This document shows positions 47,301-57,550 of a stretch of 64,000 bases of DNA, one piece after another. The DNA comes from Ditylenchus dipsaci (lineage: Eukaryota; Nematoda; Chromadorea; Rhabditida; Anguinidae). Each line of letters opens with the position of its first letter. The stretch's first letter is position 1. The position numbers and the translations under genes are program-made. The notes below the pieces were generated by a model. The model was not told the DNA's origin. It saw only the letters and a program-made list of their open reading frames with translations, and did no database searches. The DNA lies in assembly GCA_004194705.1 (NCBI GenBank), contig SADC01001321.1:496001-560000 (forward strand), in the 5' to 3' direction.

Positions 47301-48056
47301 GTAGCGCCAAATTTTTTTACAATAGCCGAGAGGATTTTGGACGCTTGTGTCATATATACTCCCCTTTTCCAAATCCACTTTTCTAGAAAAGTCTGAAAAC
47401 CATAAGCTAGCATCCGAACTGTAGAAAAGCACAACAGCGTTGTGAATCTGAGTGTGGCTTCAGATTGCGATTCACTTATTACTATTTCATGTTCAATATA
47501 CAATCAACTCTCGATACAGTGTACCCTCGATATAGTGTAGATCTCGATATAGTGTATATTTTTTCAACCTAATTTAGTCAGCTCTAAGCCGAACTGGTTT
47601 ACAGTGTACCTCGATATAGTGTAACCTCGATACAATGTAGATTTTTTCTGGTCCCCCAGCCTACACTGTATCGAGAGTTGACTGTACTACAGTCAAACCT
47701 CGATTTAGTGGCACCCCTGATTCAAAATCGTGTTTTCGGCGTTGTGTTTTTGACCCATTTTTTGATCACTTCTCTCAGGCAAGTTACCACTCATTTTGTA
47801 GCCAGTAAGATGAGCTACAAAATAGGTGGTAACTTGCCTGAGAGAAGTGATCAAAAAATGGGTCAAAAACACGATTTTGAATCAGGGGGTGCCACTAAAT
47901 CGAGGTTTGACTGTATGTTCAATCGCAAATAGCCCATTTCATACAAAATACGACCAATTTTCAAGTTTTGGCTATTACCGGGCATGGAGTGGCGTTTTTC
48001 AAAACTAACACATCAACTTTGCTCGCACTAACTTCCCATACCTTACGTTGGCAAAT
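44324..48056. repeat. Gene-free repeat stretch
   Basis: 44570-45240 is a diverged mirror (TTTTTTCCGACTAA..., TCAGCTTTCTAACGAGC / GCTCGTTAGAGAGCTGAG). Then the foldback element 45269-45997 (separate entry). 46000-46150 mirrors GTATCATTT...AACGTATGAAACAA. 46790-46860 carries the GATGCGCGCACTCA-type module. 47004-47262 is a GGGCATGCTTGCC mirror. 47503-47687 and 47690-47915 are two adjacent pogo-like MITEs (TACAATCAACTCTCGATACAG and TACAGTCAAACCTCGATTTAG ends). No exon recognised. Confidence 0.5.
45269..45997. mobile_element. Foldback element with GCCACGAAAAAG arms and 9-bp TSD
   Basis: Arms (about 45269-45415 and 45885-45997) contain five to six units of TGCCACGAAAAAGCTGAAAT in inverse orientation on each side. 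Immediate flanks are GTTTCCAAT at 45260-45268 and 45998-46006. An inner mirror (45578-45715, GAGCGGATCAGAATTCCAGTC) recurs at about 35720-35890 and in looser form at 54200-54640. Non-autonomous. Confidence 0.75.
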
Positions 48057-48309
48057 TACGGTATTTCCTCTAATAAGCGCGCATGCGCGCTTATTTTTCA
48101 AACCCCCGAAAATCTGAAAAATTTCCGGTCAATCTCGAAATTTCGGGTGCTCAACCAAAATATAAAAAGTGGGATCGGTAGAGCTCGAGGGAGTTAAGAA
48201 AATGCATTAAACATTTTTGCAGAAAATTTTCTGTGAGCCGAGATATAGACCCTCAAAGTGAGGCGTGCGCGCTTATTGGAGCATGCGCGCTTATTAGAGG
48301 AAATACGGT
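48057..48309. mobile_element. TACGGTATTT-family MITE abutting a start codon
   Basis: Ends ACGGTATTTCCTCTAATAAGCGCGC and GCGCGCTTATTAGAGGAAATACGGT; internal GGTCAATCTCGAAATTTCGGGTGC core shared with other members. Its last bases supply the A of the ATG that opens the next gene model. Confidence 0.7.
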
Positions 48310-51133
48310 ATGCATGCTTTTAATGGCTGTATTGTTAAGTTATCAAGCGTTGAAAGAATGTCTCTTATGCCGAAGCTGCATTGTGAAATAGATCCTACAT
48401 ACATGCATCGTTGCCAGCGCTATATACCAACCGACTTGAATTTCGTCTTGGATACGCTAAAAGGTACTGCTAAGAAAGCTCCCGAAGGAATCGCCTTGGC
48501 AAATTACGATGGTAATTTTTCTTTGTTAAAAATCTCTTCATTTTTGTTGGCTTCAGTAGTTCACTCGCCATTCTTCAAGTTGTATCTTGATATTCTCAAA
48601 GTCCATGACGTCAACAGAGAAGGGCGTTGCTGGAGTGAAGACTGGTTGTTGCAAAAGCAAGATTGTTGCGTGAATTCTGAGCAGCGTCGTGATATGTTTG
48701 TTGTTCTGGATGGTAAGCCTTCTCGTTGCTCTAATTATTTGACATTAAAAACTTTTCAGGTATAGTACTCAAGACAAAAGAGGAGGACGGAATACTCAGG
48801 CATTTTCGTTTTCGAGCTTTGTCAATCGATGGCGATCCCAGTACTTTTGTCGATCTTGTTAAATCCACAGAACACGAAGAAGTCCATCGCCCAAGACCAA
48901 TTTTGCTTTGTGACTCGCAAGTCGATTCGAACAATGTACTTTGCGTGATTCTGCTGGTCGTTGATGCTACAAGTTACAAGCTCTACAGTATGTCGCTTTC
49001 ATTTTCATGTGTAAACTGACAGATAAAAAATATTCAGATACCATCAAGATAGGATGCGATATGACAGTTGGAGTAAGATCTCAAACTTTGCTCAAGAAGA
49101 CAATCTTCAAGTTGCCTTACGAAACTCCAATGCAGAACTCTACCATAAGGAACATAATTATGAGGCTCAGTGCTAAAATGGGTGGTCAGATCAATCAGAT
49201 CCGTACTTATCTTGAAAGGTTTCATAGATTCTACAATTCTTTTTATTTTATCTTTCTTTTAGCTGGGAGAAGTTCCTTAATCCAAACAAGCTGACTCTCT
49301 CTATTAGCGATAATGAGACGCATTTTCCGCAGAGCAATATGCAATTTCCGTCTATTAATTCTTTGAAGGCTAATGTGGACATTGAAGCTAGCAAGTGAAT
49401 AATAATTTTCAATTGCAAGTCAGTTTAAGAAATTGTTCAAGGTATGTTGCAAGTATGAGATTCCAAGTTAAGCGCTCTCAGTGGATCAATGCCAACTCTC
49501 CAGTAGTCAAGTGAATCGTTTTTTCTAAATTTTGGTAAGGCTATTTTATCCAATTTGTTCCAGCAGAGGAATCGTGCTGCCTACAATTGATGATAGATCG
49601 ATCGCGAAGGAGTATATCAACCTGAGGGGACACAAGAAGGCATTCGAATTCTTAGTGTGTGCTCAAAATAGAATAATAGTAAGTTTTTCAATCCTCTGTT
49701 TTTAGTTTTCTTTCTAGCAGACAGAGATATTACTCGAGAGCTTTTTTTAGTTTGCGGGCCTTTCTTTTCGAATGCCACAACTATCGTCTATCCCAGCAAA
49801 AAAGAGGGATGATAATCCAGGTAGTAAATGCATTTGATTTTGTTCTTGAAGGACAATGGTTTTTGCGCGCAGTGGCATGTGAAAAATTTGAATTGGCGGG
49901 GGACACTTCTCTTTCGTCTCGCGCCATACTTCTTGGAGTCGTTCTAAATGATTCATTAGAGTATAGTGAGAGACCAACGAGAATTGCCCCCGCCAGTTTA
50001 AATTTTGCACATACCGCTGCGCGCAAAAACCATGGTCCTTTAAAAACTCTTAATTGGTTTTACATGCTAACCTAGTAAATTTACTCGGAAAACGATAAAT
50101 TATTGAGTTATGGTACAGCCAGAATCTTCATAGAATGTATGCAAGACTACAGCAGAGAAAGCCTACCCGAATTCATGGTCTACGTGCTGTTTGATCCTAC
50201 ATTTCTGCTTGATGAGATTACCAACACATTTGCTTCCTTTGTCAACTCAATCTATTATGTCGGTAAGGGTAAACCGGGGCAGACCACTAGATCACGTCAG
50301 AAACTATTTGAATAGAGGTAATAGTTCAAATGCAATTATTTTTGCCTCTTAAAAACCTTTTGTAATATTTTAAGATCGAACGCGTCCCTTGAGTGCCAAG
50401 AAACTTAGAATTGAGGAGTTGTATCACAATCAGAAGTATTCAGCTCTTCCAATTCGAACCAACCTATTTGAGAAGCAAGCCTTGCTGTATGAAACCTGCG
50501 TAATCCAGTTCTTTTGTGGAGGTGAGTACATTACTTTTACATAGATCAAGACAGACTTAGTGGAACCCGATAGTGTCTCACATGATATTCAAACATACAT
50601 TCAGAAGTGTGTGATCTTTGGTTGATTAGAGTGTTTATCAATTGGTCAACCGATGATCCATTGCATGATCGTTTCGATTGAGCAGTGGACCAAGGGTAGC
50701 TAATACCCGGTTGATGGATGATGTGGCGATCGCTAAAATATTTGCGCGGCCAAGACCAATGTCAATTTGTACCTTTTTCGCAAATTTTTAACTGTTACAG
50801 GTAGAAGGAATCAGTTGACTAACAAGCGCAGAGGCGACAATATATTCCCGAACCGATCACCTGGGGAGCACGCGAACTATGGGGCTTATTTACTGGAAAA
50901 TTATGCGTATCCTATTCTAAGCGGCACAATAGTGCGTTATACTCCAATATTTATGTTCGGATAGGTAACTGATTTTTTCTAAGTCTGCCTCAATTATTTA
51001 AATAACCAGTGTTTACTGACTTTTTATCTTGATTTTTAGAGCTGCATTTGAACTCAAGAAGGATTCCGATGAAGAGCTTGACATATTTAAGATGACTTGT
51101 TTGTGCTTCAATGAATTGTATGCGTTCCAATAA
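48310..51133 (+). CDS. Argonaute-like MID/PIWI segment joined to LEM-3-type GIY-YIG domain
   Basis: Exons 48310-48511, 48557-48712, 48760-48987, 49038-49218, 49263-49394, 49442-49510, 49564-49678, 49751-49820, 50119-50268, 50375-50521, 50801-50964, 51042-51133 (TAA). With one G restored at the run 50881-50884 the phases agree throughout, about 568 residues. Residues about 160-320 look like a worm Argonaute: VLCVILLVVDATSYKLY, TVGVRSQTLLKKTIFKL (MID Q-K pattern), STIRNIIMRLSAKMGGQ, LTLSISDNETHFP, FPSINSLKANVDIEASK, YVASMRFQVKRSQWIN. PAZ and the second half of PIWI are not seen. Residues about 395-540 match LEM-3/ANKLE1 GIY-YIG nucleases: EFMVYVLFDPTFL, NSIYYVGK, RTRPLSAKKL, FEKQALLYETCVIQFFCGG, NQLTNKRRGDNIF. 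Weak sites: acceptors TTCAAG (49441) and TTTAAG (50374). It could instead be a decayed Argonaute followed by a separate nuclease gene. Confidence 0.6.
49845..50042. mobile_element. MITE inside the Argonaute/GIY-YIG junction intron
   Basis: Ends GACAATGGTTTTTGCGCGCAG and CTGCGCGCAAAAACCATGGTCC; internal AATTTGAATTGGCGGGGGAC pairs with CCCCGCCAGTTTAAATTTT. It lies in the intron 49821-50118 that separates the last pre-nuclease exon from the GIY-YIG exons. A similar end (CTGCGCACAAAACCATGGTC) occurs at about 60790. Confidence 0.65.
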
Positions 51134-52480
51134 AGAGTACTTGCTTATTGTCGTTTCGTTTCAAAAGCATTCGCGTTGGAATTGTGTGTTGTCATTTTTT
51201 TACGCATCGCTTAGGTTTTATAACACTCTTTTATGTTTTTGTAGTTCATAACACACGTTCACACTTTTATACTAACGCTCTTATCGTAGTACCCGATACC
51301 TAGTACTCTATCTACTCAAAGGTACACTAACCAGCTATAGAGTACACCAACTTTTGAAAACACATATTCTGACCAAACTAGTGGCGCCAGTGTGGCCCCT
51401 TGAACTCTTAATCTGTATACACAGTAGTTTCACCCCAGTGGTGCAAAGGATTCAAATGGTATTTAGGTAGTATTGCCCAGGTGTCGCTATCAAGGCTCAA
51501 GTATCTACTGTAGGTTGTGGTACCCAAGTGTCCAAATAGTGGTACTCAAAACATTTTTTGTTTCTTTTTCTTCACCAGATTTTAGAAGTAAAGAGATTCG
51601 CTTGCCCTTCAAAGAATCACTCCAGCCCAGGCTTGGTAGTTACTGGGATTGGAGCAGGTTTACAATACCCCCAGCACTCAGGTTTACTTGACCCCAGCAT
51701 TCAGGTTTACCTGACCCCAGCACTCAGGTTTACCTGACCCCAGCACTCAGCCTTAACCTTAGCCCACTCCTACCAATCTGAGTGCTGGGGGTCAAGTAAC
51801 CTGAGTGCTGGGGGTCAGGTAAACCTGAGTGCTGGGGGTCAGGTAAACCTGAGTGCTGGGGGTCAGGTAAACCTGAGTGCTGGGGGCTAAGGTTAAGGCT
51901 GAGTGCTGGGGGTCAGGTAAACCTGAGTGCTGGGGGTCAGGTAAACCTGAATGCTGGGGGTCAAGTAAACCTGAGTGCTGGGGGTATTGTAAACCTTAGC
52001 CCTGGGATTTTGTGCAAGCTCTGCGCTTGAGATGAAACAAAAACGGGGATAATTGGCAGTATAAGTCCTCTTCTCAATATGGGCAAATTCATTAAAAGTC
52101 ATTAGCGAAAATAAATATTCGGTTGGAGAATTTTTCGCAACCATGTTGAGCTAATTTTAAAACAAACATTTGTATATTTTTACGCTCGCCCTTATTTTTT
52201 CAGGCAATCCGTAGCGAGAATCGCGTTCTGAACTGATTTCCGAGCCATGGCAGGGGACTGTTCTCCAACCGCTCTCTATACCGACAGGTTTAGTGAGCTT
52301 TGAAAAATCACGCTTCCGACAAAGACATTCTAAATAAGGACAGCTCTCTTTAATGACAGCTTTTCACAGGTCCCTTTGATTTTTTTTTGGAAGCGTAAAC
52401 TGTGGGCACTAAGGTCCGTTCCAACTATTGATCTCCTGCGAACCTCAGAACATAAATGCACGGCCAGACTGTCACGAAGA
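51134..52480. repeat. Gene-free; CAGCACTCAGG tandem foldback at 51650-51990
   Basis: Arms GGTTTACAATACCCCCAGC...CAGGTTTACCTGACCCCAGC (51658-51750) and the inverse (51780-51990) are built from about four and eight copies of a 23-24 bp unit (CCTGAGTGCTGGGGGTCAGG). The two arms have different copy number. No clear 9-bp duplication. Confidence 0.6.
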
Positions 52481-52489
52481 TTGGCCAGG

Positions 52490-53245
52490 GTAGCATAGTG
52501 ACCGCTTATCTCACAATTTGGACGCGTCCCATCCCCGTCCTACAAGTTTTTGGCCGGCCGTCCAACCGTCCATCCCAAATTTTTATTCTGACGGCCGACC
52601 GTCCAATATTTTTCCGTCTTGCTAAAATTTTGGCCGGCCGTCCACCGGCCAGCCGAAATAGTAAAAAAACCCATCAAATTTTAATTTTTTAACCAAACTT
52701 TTTGCTTTCACTGATTTTTTAGTTAAAAAATAAATGTTTATTTGAAATAGTACATTGAAATAGTTGAAATAGTACAGCAATGGTTCTATTCACCTTCACG
52801 GGGCATTATTTATAGCTTGTTCCCCCTGTTGTTTTTTCTTCGAAAATGCCTTGGTCCTACCCTGTATATTATGGTTAACATGACCACCTTCAAAACAACA
52901 GCCCTGTAAACGTGAATAGGGCCAGCATTTCAATATAGCAGTTTCAAAAATATAGTTTGAGCTGTGTGTTTAAAGTATGGATGCTGCATCATGGTAGCAA
53001 TTGCCGTTAACACCACCTGATTTAATAATATCTTGAAATATTGTTGTAAGACCCTTTATAAACCTTTAAAAAATTAAAGATTCAAGTTATGGTCTCGGTC
53101 TAGTACAAGACGGTCTCGGACGGGCCGGCCGTCCCGTCGAGTATGCCGTTGCCTGCCGTCCTGGTTGTTTTTCACCGGCCTTCCGGTTTTTCAGTGCCGT
53201 CCGGACGGGACGGGCCCGGCCGGACGGGCGGTCACTATGCCGGGT
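52490..53245. mobile_element. Foldback-like element with GGCCGGCCGTCC arms
   Basis: Ends CATAGTGACCGC and GCGGTCACTATG. Both ends carry repeated CCGGCCGTCC/GGACGGGCCGG words; the core is AT-rich. Flanks CCAGGGTAG and CCGGGTAGA are similar but not identical. Confidence 0.5.
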
Positions 53246-53449
53246 AGAGCACTTTTCAAGTTCGGATTATTCAGTTCTTATCTGCGCAATCATCGTGAAA
53301 TCTTATCTTTTAAGATTTCGGACATGACTCTCTCACAAAAGTTGTCATCGTCGTTGGCGTTGTCGTTGGAGTAAATTTTTATATAAGTCGACTTACTCTA
53401 ACGATAACAAATACCTTTTTATAAAAAAGTTAACGACAACGCAAACGTT

Positions 53450-55257
53450 TCGGCACTTTTATATTTCCCCCCCCCCCATACTCGGATTTCTTGAAAAGTG
53501 ACCCAAATCACCTCCCGAACTCATTTTTTCTGTACAACACGATGTGGGAAGCATATATAAACAGTTTCTGAATAAAAAATTTAACTTCGCCAAAAAAATT
53601 GCCTCCCACCCCTCAGTCAAAATGGTCATTTTAAGGCATTTTAGGGTCATTTTTGGGTGATTTATCACATTTTTCTTGCTGGAACTTCGCAAAAGGCCTC
53701 TAAATGCATTTTAAACCAAGAGTCTCAACCCCAAGTCTCAACCCAGCATCTCAACCCCAAGCAACCAAGCCCCCTGCGCCCCTTCGGGGGCGCAGGGGCT
53801 TGGTCGGTTAGAGATGCGCGCACTCACTTACCTTTGACATAATTCCGAGATGTACTCTTGATCAAGAAATGCATATAGAATCTCTTTTTGCCAAGCTCGA
53901 GCGAGAAAAATGTGATAAATCACCAAAAATGACCCTAAAATGCCTTTAAATGACCATTTTTGATTGAGGGGTGGGAGGCAATTTTTTTTGGCGAAGTTAA
54001 ATTTTTTATTCAGAAACTGTTTATATATGCTTCTCGCATCGTGTTGTGCAGAAAAAATGAGTTCGGGAGGTGATTTTGGGTCACTTTTTCAAAAAAACCG
54101 AGTATGGGGGGGGACTATAAAGTGCAACGTTTCTCCTAAATGGCTACGGAAGATTAGGCAAAAACTAGATTTGAGGCGTGAACCTTTTGCGAAAGAACGA
54201 TTGTGAAGATCAGAACCGCTTTCTGATGGGCTAAATCGCTGAGAATACTACCACCAAACATCCCTAACCGCTTTGAACAACCCTAAATATCTGGTTGGGG
54301 TTGTTCAATACTTATTTGAGGTGGTTTGGAGAGGTTCGGTGATGAGATTTCAAGTAATGTAGAAACTTGACGTACAATCGTACACGCGGAACGTTTCGTG
54401 ATTCTCGACACAAAATCAAAAATTTTTTAGTGTGAAATTCAAAGGTGGGAAAAGACCATATAGCTGAGGCCACTCCGGAATGGCCAAAAGGGCAAAAAAT
54501 TGGTTTTTTGGGGGTTTACTAAAGGGGGGAGGGTAATTTTTTGCCCACAACTCTATCCTGAACCACTCAAAACCACCGTAAACCTGGAATTCTGAGCGAT
54601 TAAGCCCATCTGACCCAAAATATGATCCGTTCAATCGGTTTTTCTCAAAAAGTTTACTCCCTCTTTAGTATATCGCCAACAAAAAACCAATTATTTTTGC
54701 TTTTTGGCCATTCCGGAGTGGATCCTCAGCCATATGGTCTTTGCCCACCCTTAAATTTCACACAAAAAAAATTAAAAATTGTTGATTTCGATTCGCGAAT
54801 CGATTGATTCGATTCGCGCGTCTTTTTCGTCTCGCGAATCGAATTGAACAATTCATAAAATTTGCGCGAGTTGATTGATTCAGGACATTTGTTTGAGCTT
54901 CAAATTGATTCGCGAATCGATGAATCAAATGAACACGACTGGAAATGTCTTCGTTGACATTGTCGTTGTTAAAAGTTTTTATAAATCATTTTTGGCAAAC
55001 GGCGACAATGAGAGCCACAAATCCTATTAGTTACAGTCGAAGCTCTCTATAACGACTCTCAAGGGACCGGTTAAACCGAGTCGTTACAGAGAGCGTCGTT
55101 ATAAAGAATGTCGTTTTGACTTGAATGACTTAACTCAGTACCAAATAGTTCTTTTTTCCGGATCGTTATAAAGAGCGAGCCGTTGTAGGGAGCGTCAACT
55201 GTATACTAAATACAGGTGGTTTTCAGTAAAACTCGCGGAAGCCTTTCTCCTCAAACA
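53450..55257. repeat. Three inverted-repeat elements before the F-box-like gene
   Basis: 53455-54125 (ends TATATTTCCCCCCCCCCATACTC / GAGTATGGGGGGGGAC; centre with CCCCTGCGCCCCTTCGGGGG hairpin and GCGCGCACTCACTTACC module); 54417-54772 (TTTTAGTGTGAAATTCAAAGG / CCTTAAATTTCACACAAAAA); 55034-55206 (TACAGTCGAAGCTCTCTATAACG / GTTGTAGGGAGCGTCAACTGTA, a pogo-like MITE). 54780-54925 is rich in GATTCGCGAATCGA palindromes. Confidence 0.55.
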
Positions 55258-57427
55258 ATGAGTGCACGAATGACTGAGTATATGCTTGAAGATGTCCTAT
55301 CCTTCTTGCCTAGAATCTGGGTTGCCAGAAACATGGAGAGCATGAGTTCAGCAGTCCAGCGAGTTATTCAACCCCACCTCAAAACCTTGCATGTTTTCCC
55401 CCAACTAATTATCAAGCCGAAAAATGGCATACTGGGCAGTGTAAGTTTATTTTTCAGTAACTTGTGGCTTTTAATCTACATTTACAGCTTCAAAAAGAGG
55501 ATCTTTACATTGGACAGAACGAGCTTTTTTTGTGTGAATCAGTGCCCAAATGTGTTCGCTTCCAGATGGTCACCCTCTCTTGTGGTGTAACTTTAGCCAG
55601 TGAAGAGATCTGGAGTTTCTGCGACTCAACAAGCATGCTTTTGTGGGTTGTCATCTGGCTTTTGGGCGAATCGCTAATCTTTTCCTTCCCAAGCTGGACC
55701 TTCTGTTCAGTGATATTTTTGATCAGTGCTCGAGAATAGTGCTGCCCTGGCCATATGATGGACCGGAATGGGACAGGTGTGGATATCTACCGCTCATTTT
55801 CCCAATAATATGGTTGACTTTTTAGAGAATTACTAGGTTATGAAGGGAACAACTACCGAAAACTGTTCAAGCAGATGGCGTTTCTACTGTGTGATGAGTT
55901 GGATTATAATGCTGTGTATGTACATGAAATCGTAGACTGGATTGGTTTTGGGATTGCGAACGATCGGCCAAGACGTCTTTTCATTGGAATACCTACCCAG
56001 TTTTTGGAGTCTATGCTGAATCCTGTGCATCAGGTTCTTTTTTGTATTTCAACATGTAAAAATTGGGTATCGATGCTAGGTACTTTTTGTCCCATTCTGC
56101 AACTACCCTTTGTTCTAACTACTTAGGCCTTAGGCTCAGGGGTGGGCCAGCATATATTACTTACTACTTTTCTGGGTTTATCTTGGACTGGGACTAATAT
56201 TTGAGTGCTTTTTATGAGGTCTCATAAGAAAGAGATTTGGGACAGTGGAATAGGTCCTTATTTTTGGGGGGGGGGTGGGCTGGTTTACAATGGAATAGCG
56301 GCAAATTTTGTTTGTTGCCACCAGGATTTAAGTTAAACGTGGAAAAGCACAGAAAGCTTTAAAGGAGGACAGACTTTAGGGGGCGGGAGGGAGGTGTATT
56401 TAGACTAAAAAATGGAATTTTGCGAGTTTAAGTTAATTTTTATTTTTAACCCCTAATTTTTTACATCAATCGAAATTACCATAAATCCACCCAACAAAAA
56501 CACAAGCTATTTCAATTGTTCAACTGGAACTGTTTCAAAACTCACGTTTTTATAGGTGCACCAGTAAATATGATTATATACAAGTTTATGCTCAAAATGA
56601 CACTAGAATGCAGGGCTACGTTTTGAGTGCAAGGTTGTATATGACTGTGTCTGCGAAATTTGCGAAAAAACACAATTTCTTAAAAAGTTTCGAAAATTTC
56701 TCGTAAGTCTGGACCTTTTTCAGAATTTTTGTTTTTTTTTGAAAAGTTTGCAGGCAAAGTTATATACAACTTCATACTCAAAATGTAGCCCTGCTTTCTA
56801 GTGTCATTTTGAGTATGAACTTGTATGTAACTATGTCCACTAGAAACCGATAAAAACGTGAGTTTGAAAGAGTTCCGAAAACTACCAGCACTCTCCTGAA
56901 TTGGACCAGGGCAAATTTTTTCGAAATTATTTTTATTTCAAAACTTCTATCTGGTGTGTTTTTTGATGGTAATAACGATTGGTGTAAAAAAATTAGGGGT
57001 TAAAAATGAAAATTAAATTAACTTAAGCTTGCAAAATTCTATTTTCATGTCAAAATAACCCCCCCCCCAAGTCTGTCCTCCTTTAAAATGTCGAAAATTA
57101 TTTCAAAAATCCAGTACTACGGTGGGCACTTGTAGCTGGGCGCCGGTACAAACAGGGTATCGGTCGCCGGTGACGCCGCCGGCGCCATTGCAAGTGTGTC
57201 TATGAAATGCTTTATGAAGAGTATGAATCTTGAAAATAAGGGCCAGTAATATCCATCTAATATAAATATCCCCCTTTCAGTGGTGCCTTGAGTCCAACTA
57301 CAACAAAGTAGACTTCAAAATCTACTACAACTCTCGACTTGGCAACTGCTCTTTTGATATAGTCAAAAAGAAAATAGTGCAGATGTTCCCAGAAGTAATT
57401 GCCCTGCCAACTGTGCTCAGAGAATGA
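55258..57427 (+). CDS. F-box-like nematode protein, unrecognised family
   Basis: Exons 55258-55440, 55488-55776, 55826-56033, 57281-57427 (TGA). Start MSARMTEYMLEDVLSFLPRI resembles the first helix of an F-box (L-x-D-V-L-x-F-L-P-R), followed by WVARNMESMSSAVQRVIQPH. Later text includes RDLEFLRLNKHAFVGCHLAF, LPKLDLLFSDIFDQC and CDELDYNAVYVHEIVDWI, as in LRR/FTH-like substrate-binding halves. If correct, it would recruit substrates to an SCF ubiquitin ligase. Exon 2 reads in one frame to about 55600 and then in another from about 55605; one extra base near the G at 55602 (or the A pair next to it) restores it and fixes the exon phase. Intron 3 (1.25 kb) holds an inverted repeat. AATAAA at 57545-57550. 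Confidence 0.6.
56364..57085. mobile_element. Inverted-repeat element in intron 3 of the F-box-like gene
   Basis: Ends AAAGGAGGACAGACTT and AAGTCTGTCCTCCTTT with poly-G/C tracts. Inner mirrors AATTTTGCGAGTTTAAGTTAA and TACAAGTTTATGCTCAAAATG match. Confidence 0.65.
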
Positions 57428-57550
57428 TGTCAAACATATGCTCCTACCCCAACCAATATGAAATCACCAATTTTCGTCATACCAAATGTGTATTCAATCC
57501 AGAAGTCATTTAATTATTTTGTTTTGTTTCTCTGAAATGTCCGGAATAAA

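Noticed and set aside
50263..50315. In-frame TAG after the GIY-YIG motif as evidence of a pseudogene
   Set aside because: A GTAAAC donor at 50269 removes it and joins in phase to the next conserved exon (RTRPLSAKKL).
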